Source: Parasphingorhabdus sp. SCSIO 66989
Lineage (GTDB): Bacteria > Pseudomonadota > Alphaproteobacteria > Sphingomonadales > Sphingomonadaceae
Reading direction: 5' to 3'
Assembly (NCBI RefSeq): GCF_032852305.1
Contig: NZ_CP136594.1
Span: 2,331,501-2,395,500, forward strand
DNA: 64,000 nucleotides
Below the pieces are notes generated by a model that made no database searches, was not told the origin of the DNA, and saw nothing but the letters and a program-made list of their open reading frames with translations. Shown here in pieces: positions 29,660 through 39,486 of the stretch; within the stretch, counting starts at the first letter, position 1; each line of letters begins with the position of its first letter. The position numbers and the translations under genes are program-made.

Positions 29660-31405
29660 ATGCATGATCTGATTATTCGTGGCGGCACCATTGTCGATGG
29701 TACCGGCGAGGCCGCTTATACCGCCGATATTGCGGTGGACGGCGACACCATCACCGCCATTGGTGATATTTCCGGCGAGGCGCGCGAGGAAATTGACGCG
29801 ACCGGCCGGATCGTCACCCCCGGCTTTGTTGATATTCACACCCATTATGATGGTCAGGCGACATGGGACAGCGAAATGGCCCCCTCCAGCTGGCATGGCG
29901 TGACCACCGTAGTGATGGGCAATTGCGGCGTCGGCTTTGCCCCTGCCCTGCCCGACCGGCATGAATGGCTGATCGGCCTGATGGAAGGCGTTGAGGATAT
30001 TCCCGGCACCGCGCTGGCCGAGGGCATGACCTGGAATTGGGAAACCTTCCCCGAATATATGGATGCGCTGGAAGCGATGCCGCGCACCGTCGATGTCGCT
30101 ACCCATGTGCCGCATGGCGCGGTGCGCGCCTATGTGCTGGGTGACCGGGAGAAACCGGGGGCGATTCCCACCGATGAGGACGTTCAGCAGATGTCGAAGA
30201 TTGTCGAGGATGGCCTGCGTGCCGGTGCGCTCGGCTTCTCGACCTCGCGCACGGTATTGCACCGCTCGGTCGATGGCGAGCTGGTCCCCGGTACCACCGC
30301 GACCAAGGAAGAGCTGATCGGCATTGGCCGCGCCATGGGCCGGGTTGGCCATGGCGTGTTCGAGATGGCCTCGGACTTGCGCTATGAATGGGATGAATTT
30401 GGCTGGATGGGCGATCTCAGCCGCGAAACCGGCCTGCCCGTCACCTTTGCCGCGCTGCAATCCATCGCCAAGGAAATGCCGCTGGAAGAGCAGATTCAAC
30501 GCACCGGTGAAGAGAATGCCAAGGGCGCCAATATTGTCGCCCAGATTGCCCTGCGCGGCAATGGCATCATCATGTGCTGGCGCGGCACCGTTCATCCTTT
30601 CCTGTTCAAGCCGAGCTGGAAGGAGATTGAGGAGCTGGACTGGGAAGAGCAATATGCCCGCCTCAAAGACTCGGAATTCCGGGCAAAGCTGATCAGCGAA
30701 GAACCCGCCTACCCCGATGATGCCGGTGAGCTATTGCCGCTCATGATGATCGTCAGCAATGGCTGGATGGTGCAATATCAGATGGATGACGGCTTCAACT
30801 ATGAGCCCACAGCAGAAGAAACCATCGCCGCACGCGCCGAAGCTGCCGGGGTCAGCGGGCCAGAATATGCCTATGATCTGCTGATGCAGAATGAAGGCGC
30901 GGGCATGATCTACTACCCGATCCTCAACTATGCCGATGGCAATTTGAACTTCCTGCATCCGCTGTTCCACCGCGACGATACGGTTAACTCGCTTTCCGAT
31001 GGCGGCGCGCATTGCGGCACCATCTGCGATGCGGCATCGACGACCTTCTTCCTGGAGCATTGGGTGAAGAACCGTGAGGGTGATAAGGTCGAACTGGAGC
31101 ATGCGATCAAGCGCCAGACAGCGGATACCGCGCGGCTCTATGGGCTGGAAGATCGCGGCGTGCTGAAGCCCGGCTATCTCGCCGATATCAATGTCATCGA
31201 CCTTGATGCAATCAAGCTGGAGAAACCCTGGCTTGCCTTTGACCTTCCCGCTGGCGGCAAACGCCTGTTGCAAAAGGCCCAAGGCTATGACTGCACCATC
31301 AAATCGGGCCAGGTGACCTTCCGCAAGGGCGCGGTTACGGAAGCGCGTCCCGGCGGCCTGATCCGCGGCCCGCAATCGGTGGCGCAGCGGATCGCGGCGG
31401 AATAG
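29660..31405 (+). CDS. N-acyl-D-amino-acid deacylase family amidohydrolase
   Basis: Zinc amidohydrolase of 581 residues, from ATG 29660 with AGGAGAG 5 bases upstream. It opens [20 protein letters not shown], then the metal motif [14 protein letters not shown] near 59-72 and the family signature [12 protein letters not shown] near 87-98. Later [14 protein letters not shown] and [14 protein letters not shown] fit D-aminoacylases. It could hydrolyse N-acyl-D-amino acids or a related amide. The downstream GST-like gene follows by 5 bp. Confidence 0.85.
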   Translation: MHDLIIRGGTIVDGTGEAAYTADIAVDGDTITAIGDISGEAREEIDATGRIVTPGFVDIHTHYDGQATWDSEMAPSSWHGVTTVVMGNCGVGFAPALPDRHEWLIGLMEGVEDIPGTALAEGMTWNWETFPEYMDALEAMPRTVDVATHVPHGAVRAYVLGDREKPGAIPTDEDVQQMSKIVEDGLRAGALGFSTSRTVLHRSVDGELVPGTTATKEELIGIGRAMGRVGHGVFEMASDLRYEWDEFGWMGDLSRETGLPVTFAALQSIAKEMPLEEQIQRTGEENAKGANIVAQIALRGNGIIMCWRGTVHPFLFKPSWKEIEELDWEEQYARLKDSEFRAKLISEEPAYPDDAGELLPLMMIVSNGWMVQYQMDDGFNYEPTAEETIAARAEAAGVSGPEYAYDLLMQNEGAGMIYYPILNYADGNLNFLHPLFHRDDTVNSLSDGGAHCGTICDAASTTFFLEHWVKNREGDKVELEHAIKRQTADTARLYGLEDRGVLKPGYLADINVIDLDAIKLEKPWLAFDLPAGGKRLLQKAQGYDCTIKSGQVTFRKGAVTEARPGGLIRGPQSVAQRIAAE

Positions 31406-31410
31406 CCTCT

Positions 31411-32403
31411 ATGTACACACTCTACGGCGCGCTCGCCTCGCCCTATTCGATGAAACTCCGTGCCGTGCTGCGCTATCGCCGGATCGTGCATATCTGGCGG
31501 CACGGGGCAGAGGCGATGCAACTCGCCGGTACCAAGGTCAAAGCCCCGGTCATTCCGGTGATCCAATATCCGGATGGCAGCTATCATAATGACACCACGC
31601 CGGTGATCTATGACCTTGAGAGCCGCGAAGAAGGCCGTTCCATCATCCCGCCCGATCCGGCGCGCGCCTTTCTGGCACATCTGATTGAGGATTTTGCCGA
31701 TGAATGGCTGACCAAGGCGATGTTCGGCTATCGCTGGCTGAAAGAGGTGGATCAAATCCAGATGAGTCGCTGGCTCGCCTTTGACTCGATGAAAGGTGGC
31801 GGGCGCGAAAACAGTGAGGCCTATGCCGAGCAGTTCCGCAACCGTCAGGTTGGCCGCATGGCGATTGTCGGCTGCACCGAAGAGAATTTCCCGCTGATCA
31901 GGGCGACAACCAATGCCGTGCTAGACGCGCTGGAAGCGCATGTCACCGATCAGCATTGCCTGTTTGGCACAAGGCCCTCGCTGGCAGAGTTTGGAATGTA
32001 CGGACAGCTCTCGCAACTCGGCGTTGACCCTACTGCACAGACCATGATGCGCGCCGATTATCCCTATAGCATGCGCTGGCTGCTGCATATTGATGATATG
32101 TCCGGGGTCGAGGGCGAATGGGATGATGCCGATGCCGATTTGCGCCCGGTAGTTCATGCACTGCTGCAGCAGGTGGGCCGTGTCTATGCTCCCTTCCTGC
32201 TCGCCAATGCCGCCGCGCTGCAGAAGGGTGACACAACCTTCAGCATCACCGTCGATGGCATGGAATACAGTCAGGGTACGTTCAAATATCAGGCCAAATG
32301 CCTTGTCGATCTACGCACCCGTTATGCCGCATTGCAGGGAGATGATCGCGCCAAAGTGGATGCCGCTTTAGCGGATACCGGATGCATAGAGATGCTCTCC
32401 TAA
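31411..32403 (+). CDS. Glutathione S-transferase-like protein
   Basis: A 330-residue protein with a GST-type N-terminus (YTLYGALASPYSMKLRAVLRY; then APVIPVIQYPDGSYHNDTTP) and an all-helical C-terminal region containing LFGTRPSLAEFGMYGQLSQL. It is longer than typical GSTs; residues after about 230 have no match I recognise. It is 5 bp behind the D-aminoacylase-like gene, so the two are very likely co-translated. Its catalytic role is unknown. Confidence 0.75.
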   Translation: MYTLYGALASPYSMKLRAVLRYRRIVHIWRHGAEAMQLAGTKVKAPVIPVIQYPDGSYHNDTTPVIYDLESREEGRSIIPPDPARAFLAHLIEDFADEWLTKAMFGYRWLKEVDQIQMSRWLAFDSMKGGGRENSEAYAEQFRNRQVGRMAIVGCTEENFPLIRATTNAVLDALEAHVTDQHCLFGTRPSLAEFGMYGQLSQLGVDPTAQTMMRADYPYSMRWLLHIDDMSGVEGEWDDADADLRPVVHALLQQVGRVYAPFLLANAAALQKGDTTFSITVDGMEYSQGTFKYQAKCLVDLRTRYAALQGDDRAKVDAALADTGCIEMLS

Positions 32404-32426
32404 TAGCGCCTCGGCATCCTGAGCTG

Positions 32427-34010
32427 TCATCTGGCCCGATATAGCCTCCGCCTGATATCCATCCGCAGGCCGAGAAATGCGGTAAAGATCAGCAATGCAA
32501 TCGCGAATAGTCCAACGACAACATTCAGACCCAGCCTGCCAATCGGGAACAGGAAGTTCCATTTGTGGATCATGCTGAAGACGAAGCGCTCGGGCTTCTC
32601 CCAATCGGCAACGCGGTCGACAAGGACACCTGAGCCTGTATCGACGAACAGCGTCGCATTGACCGGCTCGCCATAATCCACGCGCCAGACCGGCAGGCGT
32701 TTGTTGCGGAAATCATATTCATGGCCGAAGCGGGTCACCAGTTCGGCATTTTCCACTGCATCATCGGAGGCACCGGAAAAGCGATGGGCGATGGCAAGAG
32801 CGATTTCCTTGTCGCCATCGTCCACAACATCGCCGCTTTGGGCATCAAGATAGATGGCCGGGCCATCGGCTTTGAGACCGACAAAGCGTGCTTCGCGGAT
32901 TTCGGCATCAGTTTCGGGTTCGGGCATCGCAGCGGGTGACTCAGCACCATGATCATGCGTCTCTTTGCCGCCGTCTGCGCTATGGTCATGCATGCCGCCG
33001 CCCATCGCACCTTTGGGTTGGGCCAAACCGATGCGATACAGTGCTTCACCCTCGCCGCCTTTAACCAGCGAGACCGAGGCAATATCGCGGCCATCGCTGA
33101 GCGCTGACCAGTCGCGTTCCACCGGCCAAGCGCCGCTGGTGAGATTAATCGGATCGCCCATAGTGAGATGGCTTTGCGGCGGCACCAGCGCTGACTGGAC
33201 CAGATGGTAGATACCGCTGGCCGAGAACATCATTAGCGGCAAGGCCAGCACATAGCCCGCCACACGATGCCAGCCGCGACTGCCCGGTAGGCGCTTTTTA
33301 CGGCGGATGGCGATCAGCATCATCACCCCGGTAATGGCCAGCGCCAACAGGCTGCCGACCATCAGCGTTATTACTGTTACGCGCAGCCATTCCATGCCCT
33401 CAGGCACCCAGGCCCAGGTGTGGAATAGCCGGAACACCGATTGCAGCACTTCCTTGGTGCCATTGTTGACCGCTGCCAGGCTGGAGGTCTCCGTGTGGAC
33501 ATAGGCGGTTAGGCCGTCATCCCCAGAAAATTCGAGCCGCCAGACCGGCAGCAACCGGTTGACCCAAGGATAGGACGTATCAAATTCGGTCTGAAATGTC
33601 GCTGAAGCAATTGGCGCATCAGTGCCGAGAAAATGCCGCGCCAGAAACTCGGCCTGTTGCCTGTCGCCTTGTTCTATTTCTGCGCCATCAGCCGGCTGGA
33701 AATAGCGCCGGTGCGCCATCGGGTCCTGCGTCACCTGCCACAGCGCCTTGCCATCAACCGCCGGAACGGTTTTCACTGCCACGGTCTCGGCAATGCCGTT
33801 GGCGGCCAAAGTTTCGGCAATAGGCTGGGCTTCGCTCAGCTCCACCTTGGCAACCGGCGGGCGGAATTGCACCTGTTGCGGCCCGAACAGCACCATAGTG
33901 ATATGGCTCAGACCCGAAAGGCCCCAGAAAATCAGGCTTATCCCGCCAATCAAGGCGAGCCAGCTATGCTTGCTATGTGACCAGCGGGCGGTTTTGTTCT
34001 TCAGCGACAT
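32427..34010 (-). CDS. PepSY-associated membrane protein with His-rich insert
   Basis: Inner-membrane protein of 527 residues with about four membrane segments (near 15-42, 212-236, 250-275 and 490-515) and PepSY-type periplasmic domains. This family accompanies iron or metal receptors and may reduce the substrate. A segment at residues 340-354 (MHDHSADGGKETHDH) is rich in His and Asp, a likely metal ligand. It lies 15 bp after the TonB receptor at 34026, on the same transcript. Confidence 0.85.
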   Translation of the reverse strand: MSLKNKTARWSHSKHSWLALIGGISLIFWGLSGLSHITMVLFGPQQVQFRPPVAKVELSEAQPIAETLAANGIAETVAVKTVPAVDGKALWQVTQDPMAHRRYFQPADGAEIEQGDRQQAEFLARHFLGTDAPIASATFQTEFDTSYPWVNRLLPVWRLEFSGDDGLTAYVHTETSSLAAVNNGTKEVLQSVFRLFHTWAWVPEGMEWLRVTVITLMVGSLLALAITGVMMLIAIRRKKRLPGSRGWHRVAGYVLALPLMMFSASGIYHLVQSALVPPQSHLTMGDPINLTSGAWPVERDWSALSDGRDIASVSLVKGGEGEALYRIGLAQPKGAMGGGMHDHSADGGKETHDHGAESPAAMPEPETDAEIREARFVGLKADGPAIYLDAQSGDVVDDGDKEIALAIAHRFSGASDDAVENAELVTRFGHEYDFRNKRLPVWRVDYGEPVNATLFVDTGSGVLVDRVADWEKPERFVFSMIHKWNFLFPIGRLGLNVVVGLFAIALLIFTAFLGLRMDIRRRLYRAR

Positions 34011-34025
34011 GACCAGTTTCCCCTG

Positions 34026-36155
34026 TTAAAACCGTGCCCGGATGCCGCCAAAAAAGGCGCGGCCCTGCCCCGGCGTATAGATGGCGGAATTTGTCAGCGA
34101 CTGGTCTGCGACCGTGGAGAGGTTGGAGATAAACACCTCGTCAAAAACATTCTCGATCGAGCCGAACAGCTCCAGCTCGTCGGTCAATGTCACCCCGGCG
34201 GTGAGCTGCAATGTCTCATAGCCCGGAGCGCGCTCGGTGTTGGCAAAGTCCGCCCATGGCCCTTGCGGAATGAAGCGCAAAGTCGCCGAGAAATAATAAT
34301 CATCAACCTGATCGAAACGCGCCTCGGCAATCAGGATATGGCGCGGCACACCGGCCAGCTGATTATCGCCATAGACCGCATCATCATCGAACACTAAATC
34401 GTTGAAGGTATAGGCCGCGCTCAACCGCAGTGATTGGCCGCGATTGGCCAGCCATTCCTTGGCCGGGAACACGTCCAGCCCGAATTCGATACCTTGGTGG
34501 ATCGTCTTGTCGCCATTGACTGTTACCGTCTGAAATCCCTGGGTTCCCGGCACAGCCAGGTCGAGAAATTCATTCTCCAACTCGGCGCGATAGACCGCAA
34601 TATCCCAGGAGAAGACGCCGCTCTGGCCACGCGTGCCGAGCTCAAACACGGTGCCGCGTTGCTCTTCCAGCGGATCAAAGGGGTTGGCGCCGCCCGCGGT
34701 CAGATCAGACAGGCTGGGCGGTTCAAAGCTGCGGCTGATATTGCCGAAAAACTGCACATCCTCACTGGCATCGAACAGCAAGCCAAGGCGCGGATTGAAC
34801 TGCTCATATTCTTCGCGACCGGAAACGGTGTTCACAATCGCCTCGACATCGCGAATAGCACGCGCATATTGGCCACCGGCGATGATGTTGAAGTTATCGG
34901 TCAGGCCGAGATCAAGCTGGCCATAGGTGATCAGCATCTGCGAGTCCTGATCCGAACGGGATCGCAGCGTACCGCGTTCTCCGGACACATTTTCAAAGAC
35001 CTCGGCATCATTGCTGCCAAAGGAATAGAGCGCGCCGAACTGCCAGCGGCTTTGTGCTGCGAGGAAACCCAGATCACCACTCATACGCAGCGAGCCGCCA
35101 ATCTCATCTTCGCCCTGTACAATAATACCGGCAAAGCGGGTGATCGCATGGTCAAGCGAACGGCGCGAATACCATGCGCCGAGTTCAAGCTGGGCACCGC
35201 CCAAATCAATCGCGGTAAGGTTCGAGATACGATACACATCGAGATTGCGGTCCCAGTCATCGGCGACCGGGCCGGGATCGAGCACCGTCACCGGACCATC
35301 GGGGAAGAAAGGACCGATAGTGACGGGGCGTCCAGCGGCGGTCGGGTTGGCGAGTGCATCCTCCAGCCGCAGTGATCCCGCCAGTTCAAAATTATCGCTG
35401 AGCGCGGTCACATAAAAGCGCGTCTCGATATTATCGGATATCTGCCAGCCGAGATTGCCATGGCCATAAAGGCTGCGCACATCGCTATGTTCGCGATAGC
35501 CATCGCTGGTGAGGCCAGTGACGCCGACCCAATAGTCCATGCTGTCGCCCGCTCCGGAGAGCGAGGCATTGCCGCGAAAGGTCTCAAAGCTGCCACCTTC
35601 GGCACGCAGCGCAATTGGTGATCGCGCGGTGCGTCCGGTGGGGCTGACGATATTCACTGCACCGCCCAGCGATGCCGCGCCATAGCGTAGGCCATTGGCG
35701 CCCTTGAACACCTCAAGATAGCGGATGGTGAGCGGGTCAACTTCTTGAAACTCGGTATTGCCCGCAGCGCGGCTGATCGGCACGCCATCACGTAAGACCG
35801 TCAAACCGCGCCGTTCAAAGCTGGAATTGAGGCCCGATCCGCGGATGGAGATACGGCTTTCACGCTGGGCGCTGGTATCGGCAAAAACGCCGGGAGTCAG
35901 CTCAAGCGTATCGCCAATGCTCTGGGCAAAGGTGTCGGCAAAAACCTCATCCTCAACCAGCCCTATAGCGCCGGGAACACGCTTAAGTTCCTCGCGTGCT
36001 TCTTCCGCCGTTGTCGCGGTTGGTGAACCAGCCAGGCTGGCGGTGACGATAATCTCATTCTGGGTCTGCCCCACGCCTTGGGCATGGAGGACAGTTGCCG
36101 GACAGGCCAGCAGGGTGATGGCGACCAGCGGCCGCCCGAAATCGTAGATGGTCAT
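34026..36155 (-). CDS. TonB-dependent receptor, metal/siderophore type
   Basis: Outer-membrane receptor of 709 residues. Signal peptide ends near VLHAQG at residue 27; the TonB-box region NEIIVTASLAG follows. The plug carries RISIRGSGLNSSFERRGLTV and the barrel ends GQGRAFFGGIRARF with a terminal aromatic. The style matches FecA-like receptors. It lies between a DUF2946-like gene upstream and a PepSY protein downstream on the same strand, so iron or copper is the likely cargo; the sequence does not distinguish. Confidence 0.9.
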   Translation of the reverse strand: MTIYDFGRPLVAITLLACPATVLHAQGVGQTQNEIIVTASLAGSPTATTAEEAREELKRVPGAIGLVEDEVFADTFAQSIGDTLELTPGVFADTSAQRESRISIRGSGLNSSFERRGLTVLRDGVPISRAAGNTEFQEVDPLTIRYLEVFKGANGLRYGAASLGGAVNIVSPTGRTARSPIALRAEGGSFETFRGNASLSGAGDSMDYWVGVTGLTSDGYREHSDVRSLYGHGNLGWQISDNIETRFYVTALSDNFELAGSLRLEDALANPTAAGRPVTIGPFFPDGPVTVLDPGPVADDWDRNLDVYRISNLTAIDLGGAQLELGAWYSRRSLDHAITRFAGIIVQGEDEIGGSLRMSGDLGFLAAQSRWQFGALYSFGSNDAEVFENVSGERGTLRSRSDQDSQMLITYGQLDLGLTDNFNIIAGGQYARAIRDVEAIVNTVSGREEYEQFNPRLGLLFDASEDVQFFGNISRSFEPPSLSDLTAGGANPFDPLEEQRGTVFELGTRGQSGVFSWDIAVYRAELENEFLDLAVPGTQGFQTVTVNGDKTIHQGIEFGLDVFPAKEWLANRGQSLRLSAAYTFNDLVFDDDAVYGDNQLAGVPRHILIAEARFDQVDDYYFSATLRFIPQGPWADFANTERAPGYETLQLTAGVTLTDELELFGSIENVFDEVFISNLSTVADQSLTNSAIYTPGQGRAFFGGIRARF

Positions 36156-36251
36156 TATGCAAGAATCTTTTCTCAGCTATCCGCAGCACCTGCCCTTGGG
36201 CAGATATGCGGACCTCATCATTGAGCTGACCCGGAGAAGGATCAGCGGCTT

Positions 36252-36677
36252 TTAGGAGAGGTGAGAAAAGAGAGGTGGCCCGGTAGAGGGCGGCAACAGC
36301 GTTTCAGAGAGAAACGCGCTGAGGTTTTTGCGGCCTGCACTGTGCAGCACCTTGGGGAAAATCGTTGTGAGATTGGGCCAGTCATCACCGATCAGTGCCA
36401 GCGCTCCAGCCCCAGCAAAGGCGCAATCGGGCATGGCCTCTTCATGGGTGTTGTCGTTATCGGGCGCATCGCTTTTCATCCGCCGTTCTAGCTCGGCGAT
36501 TTTGGCATAGATCGGATCGTCTGCGGTGATGGTCGCTGTTGCGGCAGCGCCGGGCGAACAGATACTGATGACAAAGCCATTTTCACCCCAGCTCGGCATA
36601 AAACCAGCCGGTGCCAATGCCGAAACCAGCATTGCGAAGACTGCCAAACGGGCGAGGATGATATGGAGTAACGCCAT
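36252..36677 (-). CDS. DUF2946-like small exported protein
   Basis: A 141-residue protein with an N-terminal hydrophobic segment (LARLAVFAMLVSALAPAGFMP) and a C-terminus PPSTGPPLFSHLS. That terminal pattern resembles DUF2946 proteins, which are often next to copper-related receptors. Cys residues at about 40 and 84 might bind metal. Function is unproven. It leads the operon, 96 bp before the TonB receptor. Confidence 0.6.
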   Translation of the reverse strand: MALLHIILARLAVFAMLVSALAPAGFMPSWGENGFVISICSPGAAATATITADDPIYAKIAELERRMKSDAPDNDNTHEEAMPDCAFAGAGALALIGDDWPNLTTIFPKVLHSAGRKNLSAFLSETLLPPSTGPPLFSHLS

Positions 36678-36740
36678 GTTTATGGCGCGCGTCTAGCGAG
36701 GGGAAATGGCGATTGCAATTGGTAAAGTAAGATGTGACCT

Positions 36741-36869
36741 GAATTCTCCCCTCGCGTTTGCGGGAGGGGTCGGGGATGGGGCTGGAACAGGTAGACGAAT
36801 TCGCTGGCGCGAGCGATGTTGAAGCATCGCCCCACCCCTAGCCCCTCCCGCAAGCGAGAGGGGAATTGG
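36741..36869. repeat. MITE-like inverted repeat next to dnaN
   Basis: Arms of about 40 bp, starting GAATTCTCCCCTCGCG at the left and ending AGCGAGAGGGGAATTGG at the right, are inverted and about 85% identical by eye. The core GCGGGAGGGG followed by GGGG(A/T)TGGGG is repeated. The element stops one base before the dnaN stop codon. It lacks coding capacity. Confidence 0.72.
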
Positions 36870-37988
36870 TTAAACCCGCATCGGCATCAGCACATAGAGC
36901 GCCGGAGACTTGTCATGCTCTTTGATCAGCGTCGGCGCGCTGGCATCGGCGAGGTGCAGGTCAACGCTATCGCCTTCAATTTGCGTAAGAATATCGGTGA
37001 GATATTTGGCGTTAAAGCCGATCTCCACCGTCTCGCTGCCATAGGATGCGGAGAGTTCTTCCGCCGCCGTGCCATTATCGGGCGAGGTAACCGACAGGGT
37101 GACCTTGTCATTATCCAGCGCCATTTTGACGGCACGGGTCTTTTCCTGGGCGATGGTGGCGACACGGTCGACGCTTTCACGCAGGCTACTCGGATCAAGC
37201 TTGAGCAGCTTGTCGTTCCCGGTCGGGATCACCCGATTGTAATCGGGGAATGTGCCGTCGATCAGCTTGGAGGTCAAAATGGTCGATTTGAGGGTAAATC
37301 TGATCTTGCTGGCGGACAAATCGATCAGCACATTGCTGTCGCCATTTTCATCAAGCAGCTTTTTCAGCTCGCCAACACATTTGCGCGGGATAATGACATC
37401 AGGCATCTTGGCCGCACCTTCCGGACGCGACAATGTATAGCGCGCCAAGCGGTGGCCATCGGTCGCGGCGGCTTTCAGAACCGGCTCATCCTCATCGGCG
37501 ACATGCAGGAAAATGCCGTTGAGATAGTAGCGGGTTTCCTCGGTTGAAATCGCAAAGCTGGTCTTGTCTATCAGCGCGATCAATTCCGCCGCAGGCAGTT
37601 CAAAACTGGTCGGCAATTCGCCTTCGGCAATGATCGGGAAATCATCGCGCGGCAGGGTCGGCAGGTTAAAGCGGCTGCGCGAGGATTTGATCGCCATCTT
37701 TCCTTCGGCTGCATCGAGCGACACCTGACCACCTTCGGGCAGCTTGCGGACAATCTCGAACAGCGTATGCGCCGAGACCGTGATCGCACCCGGCGTTGAG
37801 ACTTCGCTCGCCTGCACCGTTTCCACCACCTGCAAATCCAGATCCGTCGCCATCAGGCGCACACTGCCATCACTATTTGCCTCGATCAGGACATTGGAGA
37901 GAATGGGGATGGTATTGCGACGTTCCACGACCGATTGCACATGGCCAAGGCCTTTCAGCAAGGTGCTGCGTTCCAATGTGGCTTTCAT
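36870..37988 (-). CDS. dnaN: DNA polymerase III sliding clamp (beta subunit)
   Basis: Processivity clamp that encircles DNA and tethers polymerase III. From ATG 37988 it has 372 residues opening MKATLERSTLLKGL; an upstream ATG would add 17 residues. Conserved segments include ERRNTIPILSNVLIEA and the C-terminal PMRV clamp end (ALYVLMPMRV). It is not next to dnaA or recF here, as in many alphaproteobacteria. Confidence 0.98.
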   Translation of the reverse strand: MKATLERSTLLKGLGHVQSVVERRNTIPILSNVLIEANSDGSVRLMATDLDLQVVETVQASEVSTPGAITVSAHTLFEIVRKLPEGGQVSLDAAEGKMAIKSSRSRFNLPTLPRDDFPIIAEGELPTSFELPAAELIALIDKTSFAISTEETRYYLNGIFLHVADEDEPVLKAAATDGHRLARYTLSRPEGAAKMPDVIIPRKCVGELKKLLDENGDSNVLIDLSASKIRFTLKSTILTSKLIDGTFPDYNRVIPTGNDKLLKLDPSSLRESVDRVATIAQEKTRAVKMALDNDKVTLSVTSPDNGTAAEELSASYGSETVEIGFNAKYLTDILTQIEGDSVDLHLADASAPTLIKEHDKSPALYVLMPMRV

Positions 37989-38173
37989 CGCTCTTATTCC
38001 TTCTGGTGGATGATTATCCGGCTTGACAAATATCGTCACGGTATTCGGCTATGAGAATCCGTTTTATCTTCCTTAACAGCATGACCGCATGGGGCAAGAG
38101 ACAGCCATGGCTGCAAGGGCCAGATCATGGCTAATTTGTGGAAAAACCCCAATTTGTTGGCGCTGTGCCGGGT

Positions 38174-38443
38174 CTAGGGTCAGGACTCATTAAGCACATG
38201 GTCGAGACTTGGTCAGAAAAGGCCAGATATAGGAGCGAATGAGGAGCATAGTGGTTCTATGAGACGATTGAGCGACGACGAGCTGGCCTTTTCTGACCAA
38301 GCCGCTGCGCGGTGGCGCACTGCGGGCGATCTGCTGCGTCGAGGCGATTGCAGGCAGAATAACTGCCTGCTGCACGCCTCTCCTTGCAGCTCATCCCGCA
38401 GCACGCCATCTCGATCCATGCGATTAATGGGTCCTGACCCTAG
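38174..38443. mobile_element. 270-bp MITE-like element with 28-bp terminal repeats
   Basis: The ends match as inverted repeats: left CTAGGGTCAGGACTCATT (38174 onward) and right, read inverted, CTAGGGTCAGGACCCATT, with about 24 of 28 bases alike. Inside lies a perfect 19-bp inverted repeat at 38208-38226 and 38283-38301 (CTTGGTCAGAAAAGGCCAG). No transposase is encoded. The right end overlaps the K+ channel stop codon. The rest of the 400-bp dnaN-channel gap (38040-38173) shows no gene. Confidence 0.72.
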
Positions 38444-39486
38444 CCCTCAACTGTTTTTTTCGAGGCCCCATCACCCGGCATGATCTCGACAACCGTATCG
38501 CCCGGTATCAGCTTGGCCGCCTCTTCTTCCCAGAAGCCATAGGCCTTGCCATCGCGATAAATGCGTACCCCAAGTCCGCCGGAGCGGATATTGGCAAGTC
38601 CATAGCCCAGTTCCTCCTCGGCAACATCACGCTGGTTCAGCTTCACCCGGCCCGTGACCGAGGCCAGATCGCTGAGATAATCAGAGATATTGGCGCCATG
38701 GCATGAACTGGCAAGCAACAGGCCGGCAAAGCTGACCGGATTAATCACGGTTGAAGCACCGGCCTGACGCGCCAGCAATTCGTTATCAGCCGCACGCACC
38801 GAGACGCTGATCGGCACATGATGCGCCAAATGCCGCGCCGTGAGCACGATCAAGATACTGGTATCATCGCGTCCCGCCGATACCACCATGGACTTAGCCC
38901 GCGATATCTTGACGTCGAGCAATGTCTTATCCCGCGTCGCGTCGCCGCAAAGCACGGAGCAGCCCATTTGTTCGGCCTCGCTCAGCGCTTGCTCATCGGC
39001 ATCGACGACTACGATTTCCTCTACCGGCGTGCCGCGCGCGATCAGCTCTTCCACTGCCTCGCGCCCGCTGGTGCCAAAGCCCGCCACGATGATATGGTCG
39101 TGCAAATTGCCCTGAATGATCTTCATACGCCAGACATCCCAAGTACGCTTGAAAACAAAGTTATACGCGGTGCCGACAAAAATCAGTACCACAAAAATCC
39201 GGATCGGCGTCACCAGCATCGCATCAAACAGCCGCGCCCTGTCGGTCACCGGCGCGATATCGCCATAGCCGGTGGTGGTGATCGAGATCATGGTGAAATA
39301 GATGACATCGATAAAGCTGACATCGCCATCATAATCATCACGCAGGCCTGCGCGGTCGAACCAATGCACCGCAATCGCCGCAGCGATCAGACCCAGAACC
39401 AGCCCAACGCGCCAGGTGATCGCGAGCCAGACCGGCATGCTCGATCGGCGGGTCAGCGTGTCATAGGATCGTCCGGGCCGTGCCAT
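38440..39486 (-). CDS. TrkA-N potassium channel
   Basis: Ion channel of 348 residues. Two membrane helices (about 20-42 and 92-110) flank the selectivity filter TTTGYGD at residues 70-76. A cytosolic RCK/TrkA-N domain with GFGTSG at 136-141 binds a nucleotide regulator, and the C-terminal part may be a TrkA-C region. The stop codon is inside a MITE-like element's end, so the last residues may be recent. It starts at the base where the lipoprotein gene ends. Confidence 0.88.
   Translation of the reverse strand: MARPGRSYDTLTRRSSMPVWLAITWRVGLVLGLIAAAIAVHWFDRAGLRDDYDGDVSFIDVIYFTMISITTTGYGDIAPVTDRARLFDAMLVTPIRIFVVLIFVGTAYNFVFKRTWDVWRMKIIQGNLHDHIIVAGFGTSGREAVEELIARGTPVEEIVVVDADEQALSEAEQMGCSVLCGDATRDKTLLDVKISRAKSMVVSAGRDDTSILIVLTARHLAHHVPISVSVRAADNELLARQAGASTVINPVSFAGLLLASSCHGANISDYLSDLASVTGRVKLNQRDVAEEELGYGLANIRSGGLGVRIYRDGKAYGFWEEEAAKLIPGDTVVEIMPGDGASKKTVEG

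Noticed and set aside
36678-36740. Possible Fur box before the DUF2946-like gene
   Set aside because: ATTGCAAT is a short palindrome, but no 19-bp Fur-like match was visible, so an iron box is not claimed.
38259-38483. Short plus-strand reading frame in the 270-bp element
   Set aside because: It spans the inverted repeats and the channel's stop region, has no transposase pattern, and is most likely an open frame by chance.
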